Positions 10,934 through 18,254 of a DNA stretch of 22,374 nt are shown here, piece by piece (positions within the stretch are counted from its first letter, which is position 1; each line of letters starts with the position of its first letter). The stretch is from Myxococcota bacterium (GTDB lineage: Bacteria > Myxococcota_A > UBA9160 > PR03), in the NCBI GenBank assembly GCA_030066475.1, contig JASJBO010000037.1, positions 1-22,374 of the forward strand. Reading direction: 5' to 3'. Both the position numbers and the translations under genes were made by a program. Below the pieces are notes generated by a model. The model was not told the origin of the DNA and made no database searches. It saw only the letters and a list, made by a program, of their open reading frames with translations.

Positions 10934-10984
10934 CGCAAGCGGAGGCGAAGCCGGAGCGCGCAGCGAGGCGAAGCCGAGCGAAGG
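10934..10984. repeat. Degenerate third copy of the GC-rich repeat
   Basis: It begins CGCAAGCGGAGG and shares GAAGCC, GGAGCGCGCAGCGAG and CGAGCGAAG with the two full copies, but has lost the internal hairpin segment. It follows copy 2 directly. Because GC-rich spacer sequence can mimic such blocks, this is less certain than the two full copies. Confidence 0.5.
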
Positions 10985-10987
10985 CTG

Positions 10988-11009
10988 GCGCGGCCGTAGG
11001 CCGCGCTTT
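10988..11009. terminator. Hairpin between convergent malQ and glycosyltransferase genes
   Basis: GCGCGGCC-GTA-GGCCGCGC is a perfect 8-base stem with a 3-base loop, followed on the plus strand by TTT. It sits between the malQ stop (10809) and the convergent glycosyltransferase stop (11015). The T tract is short and present only on the plus side, so efficient intrinsic termination is uncertain. On the minus strand the hairpin follows the stop codon directly without a T tract. Confidence 0.55.
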
Positions 11010-11014
11010 GCCAG

Positions 11015-12265
11015 CTAGTCGATGCGTTCGTGGAGCATCGTGACGCGGGGGAGCAGGACGCGGCTCACGACCTCGGGCCAGGCGTAGCGGCGGGCGGTGG
11101 CCCGGCCCGCGCGGCGCAAGGCCTGGATCTCGCTCGGGTTGGCGCGCAGCCGCCGGAACAGGCCCAGGAACTCGTGCGGATCCCCGGTCTCGAGCACCAG
11201 GGCGTTCTGGCCCGGAACGGCGTAGTCCTCGCCCGAGCAGCCGGTGCAGGCGACGCCGCCCGCCGCCATCGTCTCCAGGCCCACCAGGCCGAACGGCTCG
11301 TGGCCACTGTTGGCGAGCACCGCGTCGACGCCGCGCAGCAGCACGCGGCGCGCGTCGGGATCGACGTGGGAGCGCAGGTTCACCACGTCGGCCTCTCCGA
11401 CCTCCGCCACCGCGTCGATCAGCCCGGCCGGACCCGGCCGCTCGGCGGTCCGGTCGACGACGCGCAGCCCCAGCTCGCTGGCGGCCCCGAGCACCTCGGT
11501 GCCGTGCGGCTCCGCGCCCCCACGGGCGATCAGGAGCGGACGCCAGCCGAGGCGCTTCATCTCGGCGACGATCTGCACGGAGCCGATCCAGCGCTTGTCG
11601 GGGTCCCAGCGCGCCATCTTGGTGAGCACCGTCCGATCGCGGAAGCGCGCGCGCAGCGCGGCGATAAAGCCCCGGCCCGGAGGGTCGAAGGCGTCGGCCG
11701 ACAGACCGTTGGGGATCGCGAGGGCGTCTACGCCCCACTCGCGCATGCGATGCTTCATGTAGCGGCTCACGGTCGTGATGCGGGCGGAGCGCGCCAGCGC
11801 CTCCCACGCGATCCGCTCGAAGCCGAAGGTGTTGTTGGCGTTCCAGAGGATGCTGACGCGGTCGCGGACGCCCTGGTAGCAGAGCTGCCAGTGGAGGTTC
11901 AGCACGGCGTCGGCGGTCTGCCACTCCTCCGCGAGCACGACGGCGCGCCCGCCGCGCTGCACGTGGGGCAGGATCTCGTGCTGGAGCAGGTAGGGCGGGA
12001 GCGAGGCCGCGTACTCCCCGTGCTTGCCGATCTCGCCGTCGTAGACGCCGGCGGGGTGGTGGCGGCTGACCCACTGGCACCAGCGGTGCAGGTGGAGGTT
12101 GCCGATCACCTCGTGGCCGGGCCGTTCCGGCGTGCCGATGAACCACAGGTGGGTCTCGAAGCCGAGCTCCGCGAGCGTCTGGCTGAGGCCGTCCACGCGC
12201 GAGGCGAGGCCGCCGGCGCGCGAGTAGGGATCAGGACCCTCGAACGAGAGGATGTGGAATTGCAT
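11015..12265 (-). CDS. Family 4 glycosyltransferase (GT-B fold), probably alpha-glucan related
   Basis: A 416-residue retaining GT-B glycosyltransferase. The N-terminal domain opens with MQFHILSFEGPDPYSRAGGLASRV, close in style to the glycine-rich acceptor/donor loop (GGL..V...) of glycogen synthases and other GT4/GT5 enzymes. The C-terminal nucleotide-sugar domain has KMARWDPDKRW and the EX7E motif Glu323/Glu331 in EPFGLVGLE, preceded by HVDPD and LANSGH. No signal peptide or membrane helix is seen, so it acts in the cytosol. ATG 12265 was chosen because homology starts there and GGAG lies about 10 bases upstream; the open frame further back is low-complexity. It diverges from the short glucan phosphorylase gene, suggesting co-regulation and a role in glucan synthesis or priming. 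Donor and product cannot be assigned; a role in cell-surface sugars remains possible. Confidence 0.85.
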   Translation of the reverse strand: MQFHILSFEGPDPYSRAGGLASRVDGLSQTLAELGFETHLWFIGTPERPGHEVIGNLHLHRWCQWVSRHHPAGVYDGEIGKHGEYAASLPPYLLQHEILPHVQRGGRAVVLAEEWQTADAVLNLHWQLCYQGVRDRVSILWNANNTFGFERIAWEALARSARITTVSRYMKHRMREWGVDALAIPNGLSADAFDPPGRGFIAALRARFRDRTVLTKMARWDPDKRWIGSVQIVAEMKRLGWRPLLIARGGAEPHGTEVLGAASELGLRVVDRTAERPGPAGLIDAVAEVGEADVVNLRSHVDPDARRVLLRGVDAVLANSGHEPFGLVGLETMAAGGVACTGCSGEDYAVPGQNALVLETGDPHEFLGLFRRLRANPSEIQALRRAGRATARRYAWPEVVSRVLLPRVTMLHERID

Positions 12266-12482
12266 GGGTGGGGGCTCCGGGGTGTTCGACGAGCGAACCG
12301 CTGCCACGCAACCTGCGTGCCAACACGGGGCGATCAGGGGACCGCGTCGGGATGTCCGGGTGGGGCGCTTTGCGGCACGGTGCGGGGCGTTTCGGGTCAG
12401 TCGAGCCGACGCGGCCGACCGTGTTCGTGCGGAACCCGATTTCCTCTCGCCGTCGCGTTGCGAACGCGCTACCCGACCGAGC
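12266..12482. promoter_or_regulatory. Divergent spacer between glycosyltransferase and short phosphorylase genes, with 15-base palindrome
   Basis: The two flanking genes start outward, so their promoters lie here. Bases 12454-12468 read CGCGTT-GCG-AACGCG, a perfect 6-base inverted repeat with a 3-base centre, 14 bases before the proposed GTG start of the phosphorylase. That is a suitable position for an operator, but in DNA this GC-rich it could arise by chance. No clear Shine-Dalgarno precedes GTG 12483. Confidence 0.35.
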
Positions 12483-14189
12483 GTGTCGGGTCGCTGCACC
12501 GTCGCGTACCTCTCGATGGAGATCGCCCTGGAGCCGGCGCTCCCGACCTATGCGGGCGGGCTGGGCATCCTGGCCGGGGACACCTTGCGCGCGCTCGCCG
12601 ATCTGGACGTGAACGCCGTCGGCGTCACGCTGCTGCATCGCCAGGGCTACTTCCGCCAGCGCCTCGACGCCCGCGGGCGTCAGGTCGCGGAGGCGGTGTC
12701 GTGGCGTCCCGAGGATTTCCTGGAATGCCGGCCCGAGCGCGTGCAGGTCGAGGTCGGGGGGCGACTCGTCCATCTGGCTGCCTGGTGTTATGTGATTCGA
12801 GGGATCGCAGGAACAGAGGTCGCAGTATATCTACTCGACGCCAACTTGCCCGAGAACTCCCGCGAAGACAGTCACCTGACCGACACGTTGTACGGTGGCG
12901 ACGACGCGACCCGGCTCGCGCAGGAGATCGTGCTCGGCGTCGGCGGGGTGCGGATGCTGCGCGCCCTCGGCTACGACGCCGTGCGTCGCTTCCACCTCAA
13001 CGAGGGACACGCGGCGCTGTGCGCCGTCGAGCTGCTGCGCGAACGGTCCGCGCGACCGCCGCGCGCCCGGGCGCAGCGCGCCGCGTGCCTCGATTTCGTG
13101 CGCGATGCCTGCGTCTTCACCACGCACACGCCGGTCGCCGCCGGCCACGACCGCTTCGACGCGGAGCTGTGCCGATCCCTGCTCGGGCGGGAGGAACGGC
13201 GCTGGCTCGCGGCGCTCGAGCTGCGCGACGGGCTCGACATGACCGAGCTGGCGCTGCGCACCGCCGGCTTCGTCAATGCGGTGGCGATGCGCCACGGCGA
13301 GGTGTCGAGGCGGCTGTTCCCCGAGCGCCCGATCCGCGCCATCACCAACGGCATCCACCCGGCGACCTGGGCGGCCCCCGCGTTCCGGGCGCTCTTCGAC
13401 CGCCACCTGGAGAGCTGGCGGCGCGATCCGTTCGCCCTGCGCCACGCCCTGGGCATCCCGCTCGACCAGATCCGGCGCGCCCACCGCGAGGCCAAGCGCG
13501 AGCTGCTCGACGCCGTGAAGCGCGAGACCGGGGTCGTGCTGGACCCGGGGACCCTGACGCTCGGCTTCGCGCGCCGCGCCACGGCCTACAAGCGGGCCGC
13601 CCTGCTGTTCTCGGACCCCGAGCGCCTGATCGGCATCACCGAGCGCCGCGGTCCGCTCCAGCTCGTCTTCGCTGGCAAGGCCCATCCGCGCGACCGCCAG
13701 GGCCAGGCGCTGATCCGCCGCATCCACCGGGTCGCCGCCGAGCTCGGCGACCGCATCGCGCTGGTCTACCTGGCCGACTACGACATGACGCTCGGGCGGC
13801 TGCTGTGCGCGGGCAGCGACGTGTGGCTCAACACGCCGCTCCCGCCGCTCGAGGCCAGCGGCACCAGCGGCATGAAGGCCGCCCTCAACGGGGTGCCGAG
13901 CCTGAGCGTGCCCGACGGCTGGTGGGTCGAGGGGCTCGTCGAGGGCGTCACCGGCTGGGGGGTGGGGCCGGACACGCCGCCGCGCGGGCGCGCCTCTGCG
14001 CGCCGCCGCGATCCGGGCCGCGCCGAGGCGCTCTACGACAAGCTCGAGCAGGCCGTGCTGCCGCTCTTCTACGACGACCCGCGTGGCTTCGAGCAGGTGA
14101 GGCGCTCCTGCATCGCGCTCAACGGCGCGTGGTTCCACACCCAGCGCATGGCGCTCCAGTACCTGCGCGAGGCCTACGAGCCCGGGTAG
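12483..14189 (+). CDS. glgP: Alpha-glucan (glycogen/maltodextrin) phosphorylase, short form
   Basis: A 568-residue GT35 enzyme that phosphorolyses terminal alpha-1,4-glucose to glucose-1-phosphate using pyridoxal phosphate. It opens directly with YLSMEIALEPALPTYAGGLGILAGD, so it lacks the N-terminal DUF3417 segment of the neighbouring paralogue. Other motifs: FHLNEGHAA, TTHTPVAAGHD, TNGIHPATW, GFARRATAYKRA and EASGTSGMKAALNG, where Lys465 is the expected PLP-binding lysine. GTG 12483 is the best in-frame start just before the conserved N-terminus; ATG 12516 is an alternative but would cut into the motif. It ends inside the tail of the convergent long phosphorylase (16-base overlap). A patch around 12775-12895 is visibly less GC-rich than its surroundings, yet the frame and motifs run through it. 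Confidence 0.93.
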   Translation: MSGRCTVAYLSMEIALEPALPTYAGGLGILAGDTLRALADLDVNAVGVTLLHRQGYFRQRLDARGRQVAEAVSWRPEDFLECRPERVQVEVGGRLVHLAAWCYVIRGIAGTEVAVYLLDANLPENSREDSHLTDTLYGGDDATRLAQEIVLGVGGVRMLRALGYDAVRRFHLNEGHAALCAVELLRERSARPPRARAQRAACLDFVRDACVFTTHTPVAAGHDRFDAELCRSLLGREERRWLAALELRDGLDMTELALRTAGFVNAVAMRHGEVSRRLFPERPIRAITNGIHPATWAAPAFRALFDRHLESWRRDPFALRHALGIPLDQIRRAHREAKRELLDAVKRETGVVLDPGTLTLGFARRATAYKRAALLFSDPERLIGITERRGPLQLVFAGKAHPRDRQGQALIRRIHRVAAELGDRIALVYLADYDMTLGRLLCAGSDVWLNTPLPPLEASGTSGMKAALNGVPSLSVPDGWWVEGLVEGVTGWGVGPDTPPRGRASARRRDPGRAEALYDKLEQAVLPLFYDDPRGFEQVRRSCIALNGAWFHTQRMALQYLREAYEPG

Positions 14190-16318
14190 ACCCGCTGGGC
14201 GTAGTCCGACAGCATGCGCCGCGCGGTGAAGTGCAGGCCGGCCGTCCGGAGCGAGGCCTTGACCCGCTCGAGCCAGGCTCGCGGCAGGCCGTCGGCGTCG
14301 CGGTCGTGGAAGGCCGGCACCACCTCCTGCTCGAGGCGGTCGAGCATGGCATGGGCGTCGCGGTCGTCCTGGGCTCCGTGATCGTCGTCGATCGTCCCGT
14401 CGAGCGCCCAGCCGTTGCTGCCGTCGTAGGCCTCGGCCCACCAGCCGTCGAGCACGCTCAGGTTGATGCCGCCGTTGAGTGCCGCCTTCATGCCGCTGGT
14501 GCCGCTCGCCTCGAGCGGGGGCCGGGGGACGTTGACCCAGACGTCGCAGCCTGCCACCAGGTGGCGCGCCATCTCCATGTCGTAGTCGTGCAGGTACGCG
14601 ATGCGCTCGCCCACGAGGGGACGGCCCTTGGCGGCGAACAGAACCTGGAGCACCCGCTTGGCGCCGTCGTCCTGCGGGTGCGCCTTGCCGGCGAACAGGA
14701 TCTGCACCGGGCGCTGGCCGCCGAGCAGCCGCAGCGAGCGGGCCAGGTCCACGTTCAGCAGGTGCACGCGCTTGTAGGTCGCCAGCCGGCGCGCGAAGCC
14801 GATCGTGATGCGGTCCGGGTCGAAGGCGCGCGCGGCCAGCTCGACGTACTCGTGCGGCTCTCCCCGGGAGAGCCGGTCGAGGGTGGCGCGGGTCCGCACG
14901 AACTCCACCAGCTCTGCGCGGAGCTGGTGCCGCACCGCCCAGAGCTCCGCGTCCGGGATGTCGGACAGCTTGGCCCAGGTGTCGGCCGAGTCGCAGCGCG
15001 TCTCCCAGTCGGCGCCCAGGTGGCGGGCCAGCAGCTCGCGCATCGGCTCCGCCATCCAGGTGGCCAGGTGCACGCCGTTCGTGACGTGCCCGATCGGCGC
15101 CTCCTGCTCGGAGCGCTCGGCGTAGAGCCCGCGCCACATCGCGCGCGCCACGCCGCCGTGCCGCTCGCTGACGCCGTTGGCGCGGCGGCTCAGACGCAGC
15201 CCGATCGGCGTCATTCCGGTGCCCTCGCCGGAGTCGCTCGGGTTCACGCGACCGAGGCCGAGCAGGTGATCCCAGTTGGTACCGAGGCGCTCCGGGAGCC
15301 CCGCGAACGCGCGCTGGAACTGCTCGGCCGGATACGACTCGTTGCCGGCTGCCACCGGCGTGTGCGTGGTGAAGACGATGCGGGCGCGCGCCGCAGCCAG
15401 GGCGTCGTCGAGCGAGTGCCCGGCGGCGACCTGCTCCGCCGCCAGCTCGAAGGCCGCGGCGCCCGCGTGGCCCTCGTTCAGGTGGATCACGCCCGGCTCG
15501 ATGCCGAGCGCGCGCAGGGCGATCGGGCCGCCGAGCCCGAGCAACGCGTACTGCGCGAGACGGGTGTCGCGGTCGCCCACGTACAGCCGCGACGTGATCC
15601 AGCGGTCGACCGGGTCGTTCTCGGGCCGATCGACGTCCAGCAGGAACAGCGGCACGCGGCCCACGTCGATGCGCCAGATCTGCGCGACCACCTCGCGGCC
15701 GCGGATCGGCACCGCCACGGTGAGCGGGTCGACGCCGTTGTGCGTCACCAGCGCGCCGGGCAGCCGCTGGCGGTCGACGTCGATCCAGTACTCGTGCTGC
15801 CACCCGGAGGTGTCGAAGCGCTGGCGGAAGTAGCCCTGCCGGTACAGCAGCCCCAGCGCGACCATCGGGAGTCCCGAGTCGGACGCCGCCTTGACCAGGT
15901 CGCCGGCGAGCACCCCGAGGCCGCCCGCGTAGATCGGCAGCGAGGCGTGCACGCCGTACTCCGCGCACAGGAACGCCACCGGCCGCTCGGGCGACACGCC
16001 AGCGACGCGCTGGGGCTCGCGCCGCTCGTGGAACACGGTCTCCTCGAGGGAGTAGGCCCGCTGCACCAGCTCGCGATCGCCGGCGGCGCGCTCGAGGGCG
16101 GGCGTCGGCGCCTCCTGGAGCAGCCGCACCGGGTTGTGTCCGCACATCTCCCAGCGGTCGGCGTCGATCGCGGTCCACAGCGACTCGCCGCCGATCGTCC
16201 ACGACCAGCGGTAGTTGAACGCGAGCCGCGCGAACGGCGCCAGCGCAGACGGCAGGCGCGCAGCCAGCTGGTCGGCAGCACTGCGCAGGTCTTCGGCGCC
16301 GGCGGCTCGCGCGATCAC
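14174..16318 (-). CDS. glgP: Alpha-glucan phosphorylase, long form with DUF3417 domain
   Basis: A 714-residue GT35 phosphorylase of the Thermotoga/actinobacterial alpha-glucan phosphorylase type. An N-terminal DUF3417 domain (about residues 15-115; LAFNYRWSW, LWTAIDADRWE, NPVRLLQE) precedes the catalytic core: FLCAEYGVHASLPIYAGGLG, IHLNEGHAG, TTHTPVAAGNESY, TNGVHLATW, GFARRLATYKR and EASGTSGMKAALNG with PLP Lys611. The only start at the expected place is GTG 16318, four codons after an in-frame TAG. No good ribosome-binding site is visible. It converges on and overlaps the short phosphorylase by 16 bases, and its start faces the CBS-domain gene across a 102-base spacer. The two phosphorylases are clearly paralogues but too different to be a recent duplication; different chain-length preferences are a reasonable inference. 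Confidence 0.94.
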   Translation of the reverse strand: MIARAAGAEDLRSAADQLAARLPSALAPFARLAFNYRWSWTIGGESLWTAIDADRWEMCGHNPVRLLQEAPTPALERAAGDRELVQRAYSLEETVFHERREPQRVAGVSPERPVAFLCAEYGVHASLPIYAGGLGVLAGDLVKAASDSGLPMVALGLLYRQGYFRQRFDTSGWQHEYWIDVDRQRLPGALVTHNGVDPLTVAVPIRGREVVAQIWRIDVGRVPLFLLDVDRPENDPVDRWITSRLYVGDRDTRLAQYALLGLGGPIALRALGIEPGVIHLNEGHAGAAAFELAAEQVAAGHSLDDALAAARARIVFTTHTPVAAGNESYPAEQFQRAFAGLPERLGTNWDHLLGLGRVNPSDSGEGTGMTPIGLRLSRRANGVSERHGGVARAMWRGLYAERSEQEAPIGHVTNGVHLATWMAEPMRELLARHLGADWETRCDSADTWAKLSDIPDAELWAVRHQLRAELVEFVRTRATLDRLSRGEPHEYVELAARAFDPDRITIGFARRLATYKRVHLLNVDLARSLRLLGGQRPVQILFAGKAHPQDDGAKRVLQVLFAAKGRPLVGERIAYLHDYDMEMARHLVAGCDVWVNVPRPPLEASGTSGMKAALNGGINLSVLDGWWAEAYDGSNGWALDGTIDDDHGAQDDRDAHAMLDRLEQEVVPAFHDRDADGLPRAWLERVKASLRTAGLHFTARRMLSDYAQRVYPGS

Positions 16319-16420
16319 GGTGGCATTCTAACGCGGCCCAGCGGTCGCCCGCATGCCGGGAAAGATGCATGTTCTGGCGCTCGGCGCGGGGCGGGAGGCG
16401 CCCCGGGGGAGGAGCCATCC
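16319..16420. promoter_or_regulatory. Divergent spacer between long phosphorylase and CBS-domain genes
   Basis: A 102-base region from which both genes are transcribed outward. On the plus side GGGGGAGGAG lies just upstream of ATG 16421 as a strong ribosome-binding site. No repeat or clear promoter boxes were seen by eye. Confidence 0.3.
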
Positions 16421-17449
16421 ATGTCGGTCGGCCAGGTCTGTCGCAGGCCCGCATGCACGGCGACGCGGGCCCTCACGCTGCGCGCCGCGGCGGAGCGCAT
16501 GCGGAGCGAGCGGGTGGGCTCCCTCGTGGTCGTCGACGACCAGCAGCGACCGGTCGGCTTCCTGACCGATCGAGACGTCGCGCTGGGCGTGCTGGCCGGC
16601 GGGCTCGACGCCGAGGCGCCCGCGGGCGACTTCTGCGGGCTTCCGCCCGTCACCGTCGAGGAGGCGCTGCCGCTGCGCGAGGCGAGCCCGCGGATGCGCG
16701 AGCGCGGCATGCGACGCCTGCCGGTGGTCGATGGCGAGGGCCGCGCCGTCGGGATGCTCGCCGCCGACGACCTCGTGCCGCTCCTGGCGCAGGAGGTCGG
16801 GGCGCTGGCGGACGTCGCCGCCGAGCAGTCGCCGCCCCAGGCGCCGCCGTCGGGGGAGGATGCGGCGGCGCGGACCGCCGGGCACTACCGCAAGGAGGTC
16901 GCTTCGGTCTCCTCGGAGACCCCGGTGGCGGCGGTCGCGAGCCGAATGCGGGCCGACGCGATCGGGTGCGTGGTGGTGGTCGACGAGGCGGGCGCCCCAA
17001 CCGGGATGATCACCGACCGCGACCTGGCGGTGCGCGTCGTCGCCGAAGGGCGCGATCCGGCCGCGACCCCGGCCTCCGCGGTGATGAGCGCGTCGGTCAC
17101 GTGCGTCGACGCGCGCGACCGCATCCAGCACGTGGCGAGCGAGATGAGCCGCAACGGCGTGCGCCGGATCCCGGTGCTGCGCGACGGGCAGCTCCACGGA
17201 CTGGTGAGCTACGACGATCTGCTGGTGGCGCTGGGTCGGGAGCTGCACGATCTGGGCGAGGCGGCCCGCGGCGGCATTCGCCGCGAGCAGCTGCTCTCGC
17301 GGGCGGAGGAGCGGCGCCACGAGGTGGAGAACGCGGTCCACGAGGTGGGCGCCGTGCTCGACCGCCTGGGCCAGGAGGCACGCGACGCCGTCGTGGGCCG
17401 GCTCGAGGCCCTGCGCCAGCGCCTGGGGCGCCACTCCGGCGAGGGCTGA
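16421..17449 (+). CDS. Four-CBS-motif protein, possible adenine-nucleotide sensor
   Basis: A 342-residue soluble protein made of two CBS pairs (Bateman modules). The first pair spans about residues 4-130 (VGSLVVVDDQQRPVGFLTDRDVA, then MRRLPVVDGEGRAVGMLAADDLV). A flexible Pro/Ala/Glu linker (about 133-152) follows. The second pair spans about 155-270 (IGCVVVVDEAGAPTGMITDRDLAVRV, then VRRIPVLRDGQLHGLVSYDDLL). The GxxTDRD signature in CBS 1 and 3 is typical of ligand-binding CBS domains, which often bind AMP, ADP, ATP or SAM. About 70 C-terminal residues are charged and helical with no recognised domain. Strong GGAGGAG before the ATG fixes the start. Because it diverges from a glucan phosphorylase gene, a link to energy status is attractive, but that is only context. 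A generic stress-type CBS protein is the alternative. Confidence 0.88.
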   Translation: MSVGQVCRRPACTATRALTLRAAAERMRSERVGSLVVVDDQQRPVGFLTDRDVALGVLAGGLDAEAPAGDFCGLPPVTVEEALPLREASPRMRERGMRRLPVVDGEGRAVGMLAADDLVPLLAQEVGALADVAAEQSPPQAPPSGEDAAARTAGHYRKEVASVSSETPVAAVASRMRADAIGCVVVVDEAGAPTGMITDRDLAVRVVAEGRDPAATPASAVMSASVTCVDARDRIQHVASEMSRNGVRRIPVLRDGQLHGLVSYDDLLVALGRELHDLGEAARGGIRREQLLSRAEERRHEVENAVHEVGAVLDRLGQEARDAVVGRLEALRQRLGRHSGEG

Positions 17450-17515
17450 GAGGCCGGGCGCTCGAGCCGGCCGCGCACGCCTGCCGCACCGCACCCGATC
17501 CGATAGCCTCGGCCC

Positions 17516-18196
17516 GTGTCGGACCTCAAGATCCTGATCTGCGACGACCACGCGATCTTCCGCGAAGGCCTGCGCCGCGTGCTCGACGAGCTCGACGCCG
17601 AGCTGGTCGAGGCGGAGAGCGGCGAGCAGGCGCTCCGCGAGGTCGACACCGATTCCGGCATCGGGCTGGTGCTCATGGACCTCGCGATGCCCGGCATGGA
17701 CGGCTGGACCGGCCTGCGCCGGATGCGCTCCGAGCACGCCAGCGTCCCGGTGGTGATCGTCTCCGCCTCGGAGAGCGCGGCCGACGTCAAGCAGGCGCTC
17801 GACGCCGGGGCGTCGGGCTTCATCCCCAAGTCGTCCCCGCCCGCGGTGCTGCGAGCGGCGCTCGGGCTCGTGCTCGAGGGTGGAGTCTACATCCCGCCCG
17901 CCCTGCTGGCGGGGCTCGACGCGCTCGGCGCCCCGGAGCCGGCGGCGACCGACGGAGCCGCCGAGCGCCGGCGCCAGCGCGCCGGCGAGCTCACCCCGCG
18001 TCAGCTCGAGGTGCTGAACCTGCTGTCGCGTGGCCTCACCAACAAGGAGATCGCCGACGTCCTCGGCATCTCGCCCGCGACCGTCAAGACCCACGTCGCC
18101 ACTCTGCTCGAAGTCCTCGACGTCACCAACCGCACCGAAGCCACCCTCGTCATGCGCGACCTCGACCTCGACTCGGAGGGCGGGGACGTTCCTTGA
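17516..18196 (+). CDS. NarL/LuxR-family response regulator
   Basis: A 226-residue two-component regulator. The receiver domain (residues about 4-120) has the acidic pair Asp10-Asp11, phosphoacceptor Asp55 in LMDLAMPGMDG, Ser83, and Lys104 in FIPKS. The C-terminal LuxR-type helix-turn-helix (about 155-215) reads ELTPRQLEVLNLLSRGLTNK, with the recognition helix in SPATVKTHV. It should bind DNA when phosphorylated. The start is GTG 17516, six codons before LICDDH; no strong Shine-Dalgarno precedes it. It is convergent with the hybrid sensor kinase, a plausible but unproven partner. The last five codons (GGDVP) and the stop region are formed by the left arm of a long inverted-repeat element, so the C-terminal tail may have been rewritten by it. 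Confidence 0.95.
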   Translation: MSDLKILICDDHAIFREGLRRVLDELDAELVEAESGEQALREVDTDSGIGLVLMDLAMPGMDGWTGLRRMRSEHASVPVVIVSASESAADVKQALDAGASGFIPKSSPPAVLRAALGLVLEGGVYIPPALLAGLDALGAPEPAATDGAAERRRQRAGELTPRQLEVLNLLSRGLTNKEIADVLGISPATVKTHVATLLEVLDVTNRTEATLVMRDLDLDSEGGDVP

Positions 18197-18250
18197 CTTG
18201 CGTAGTCGACCCCGCGGGTGGAATGCGCAAGTTACGCAAGGAACGTCCCC
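18182..18250. repeat. Long inverted-repeat (REP-like) element, possible bidirectional terminator
   Basis: Left arm GGGGACGTTCCTTG (18182-18195) and right arm CAAGGAACGTCCCC (18237-18250) are perfect 14-base complements. Inside them, CTTGCGTA (18197-18204) pairs with TACGCAAG (18233-18240), or ACTTGCG (18196-18202) pairs with CGCAAGT (18226-18232), giving alternative folds. The centre is a GC-rich loop. It lies exactly between two convergent genes, a location typical of REP/BIME elements and bidirectional terminators, and it lacks flanking T tracts. A direct repeat CCCCGGGCTC (18247-18256 and 18260-18269) follows at its right edge. Confidence 0.75.
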
Positions 18251-18254
18251 GGGC

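Noticed and set aside
8416..10938. 840-residue minus-strand frame
   Set aside because: It is a shadow of malQ and glgB, and its N-terminus is encoded by the GC-rich repeat.
10766..10984. Possible CRISPR array
   Set aside because: Only two good copies plus one decayed copy, units of 66 bases, unequal spacing and no cas genes; it fits an interspersed repeat instead.
12266..12499. N-terminal extension of the glycosyltransferase to 12499
   Set aside because: It would cross the divergent phosphorylase start and is Arg/Ser/Thr-rich with no homology. ATG 12265 has a GGAG site and begins the conserved fold.
12775..12895. Lower-GC patch as a sign of horizontal transfer or insertion in glgP
   Set aside because: The frame and phosphorylase sequence run through it without a break, and the patch is short; local composition variation is sufficient.
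11030..16420. Very long plus-strand frame (2139 residues ending at 17449)
   Set aside because: Only its last 342 codons (from 16421) are a real CDS, the CBS protein. The rest is antisense or out of frame to the glycosyltransferase and phosphorylase genes.
12831..16454. 1207-residue minus-strand frame
   Set aside because: It is out of frame with the long phosphorylase (the 14174-16318 frame carries all motifs) and is Arg/Ala-rich shadow sequence.
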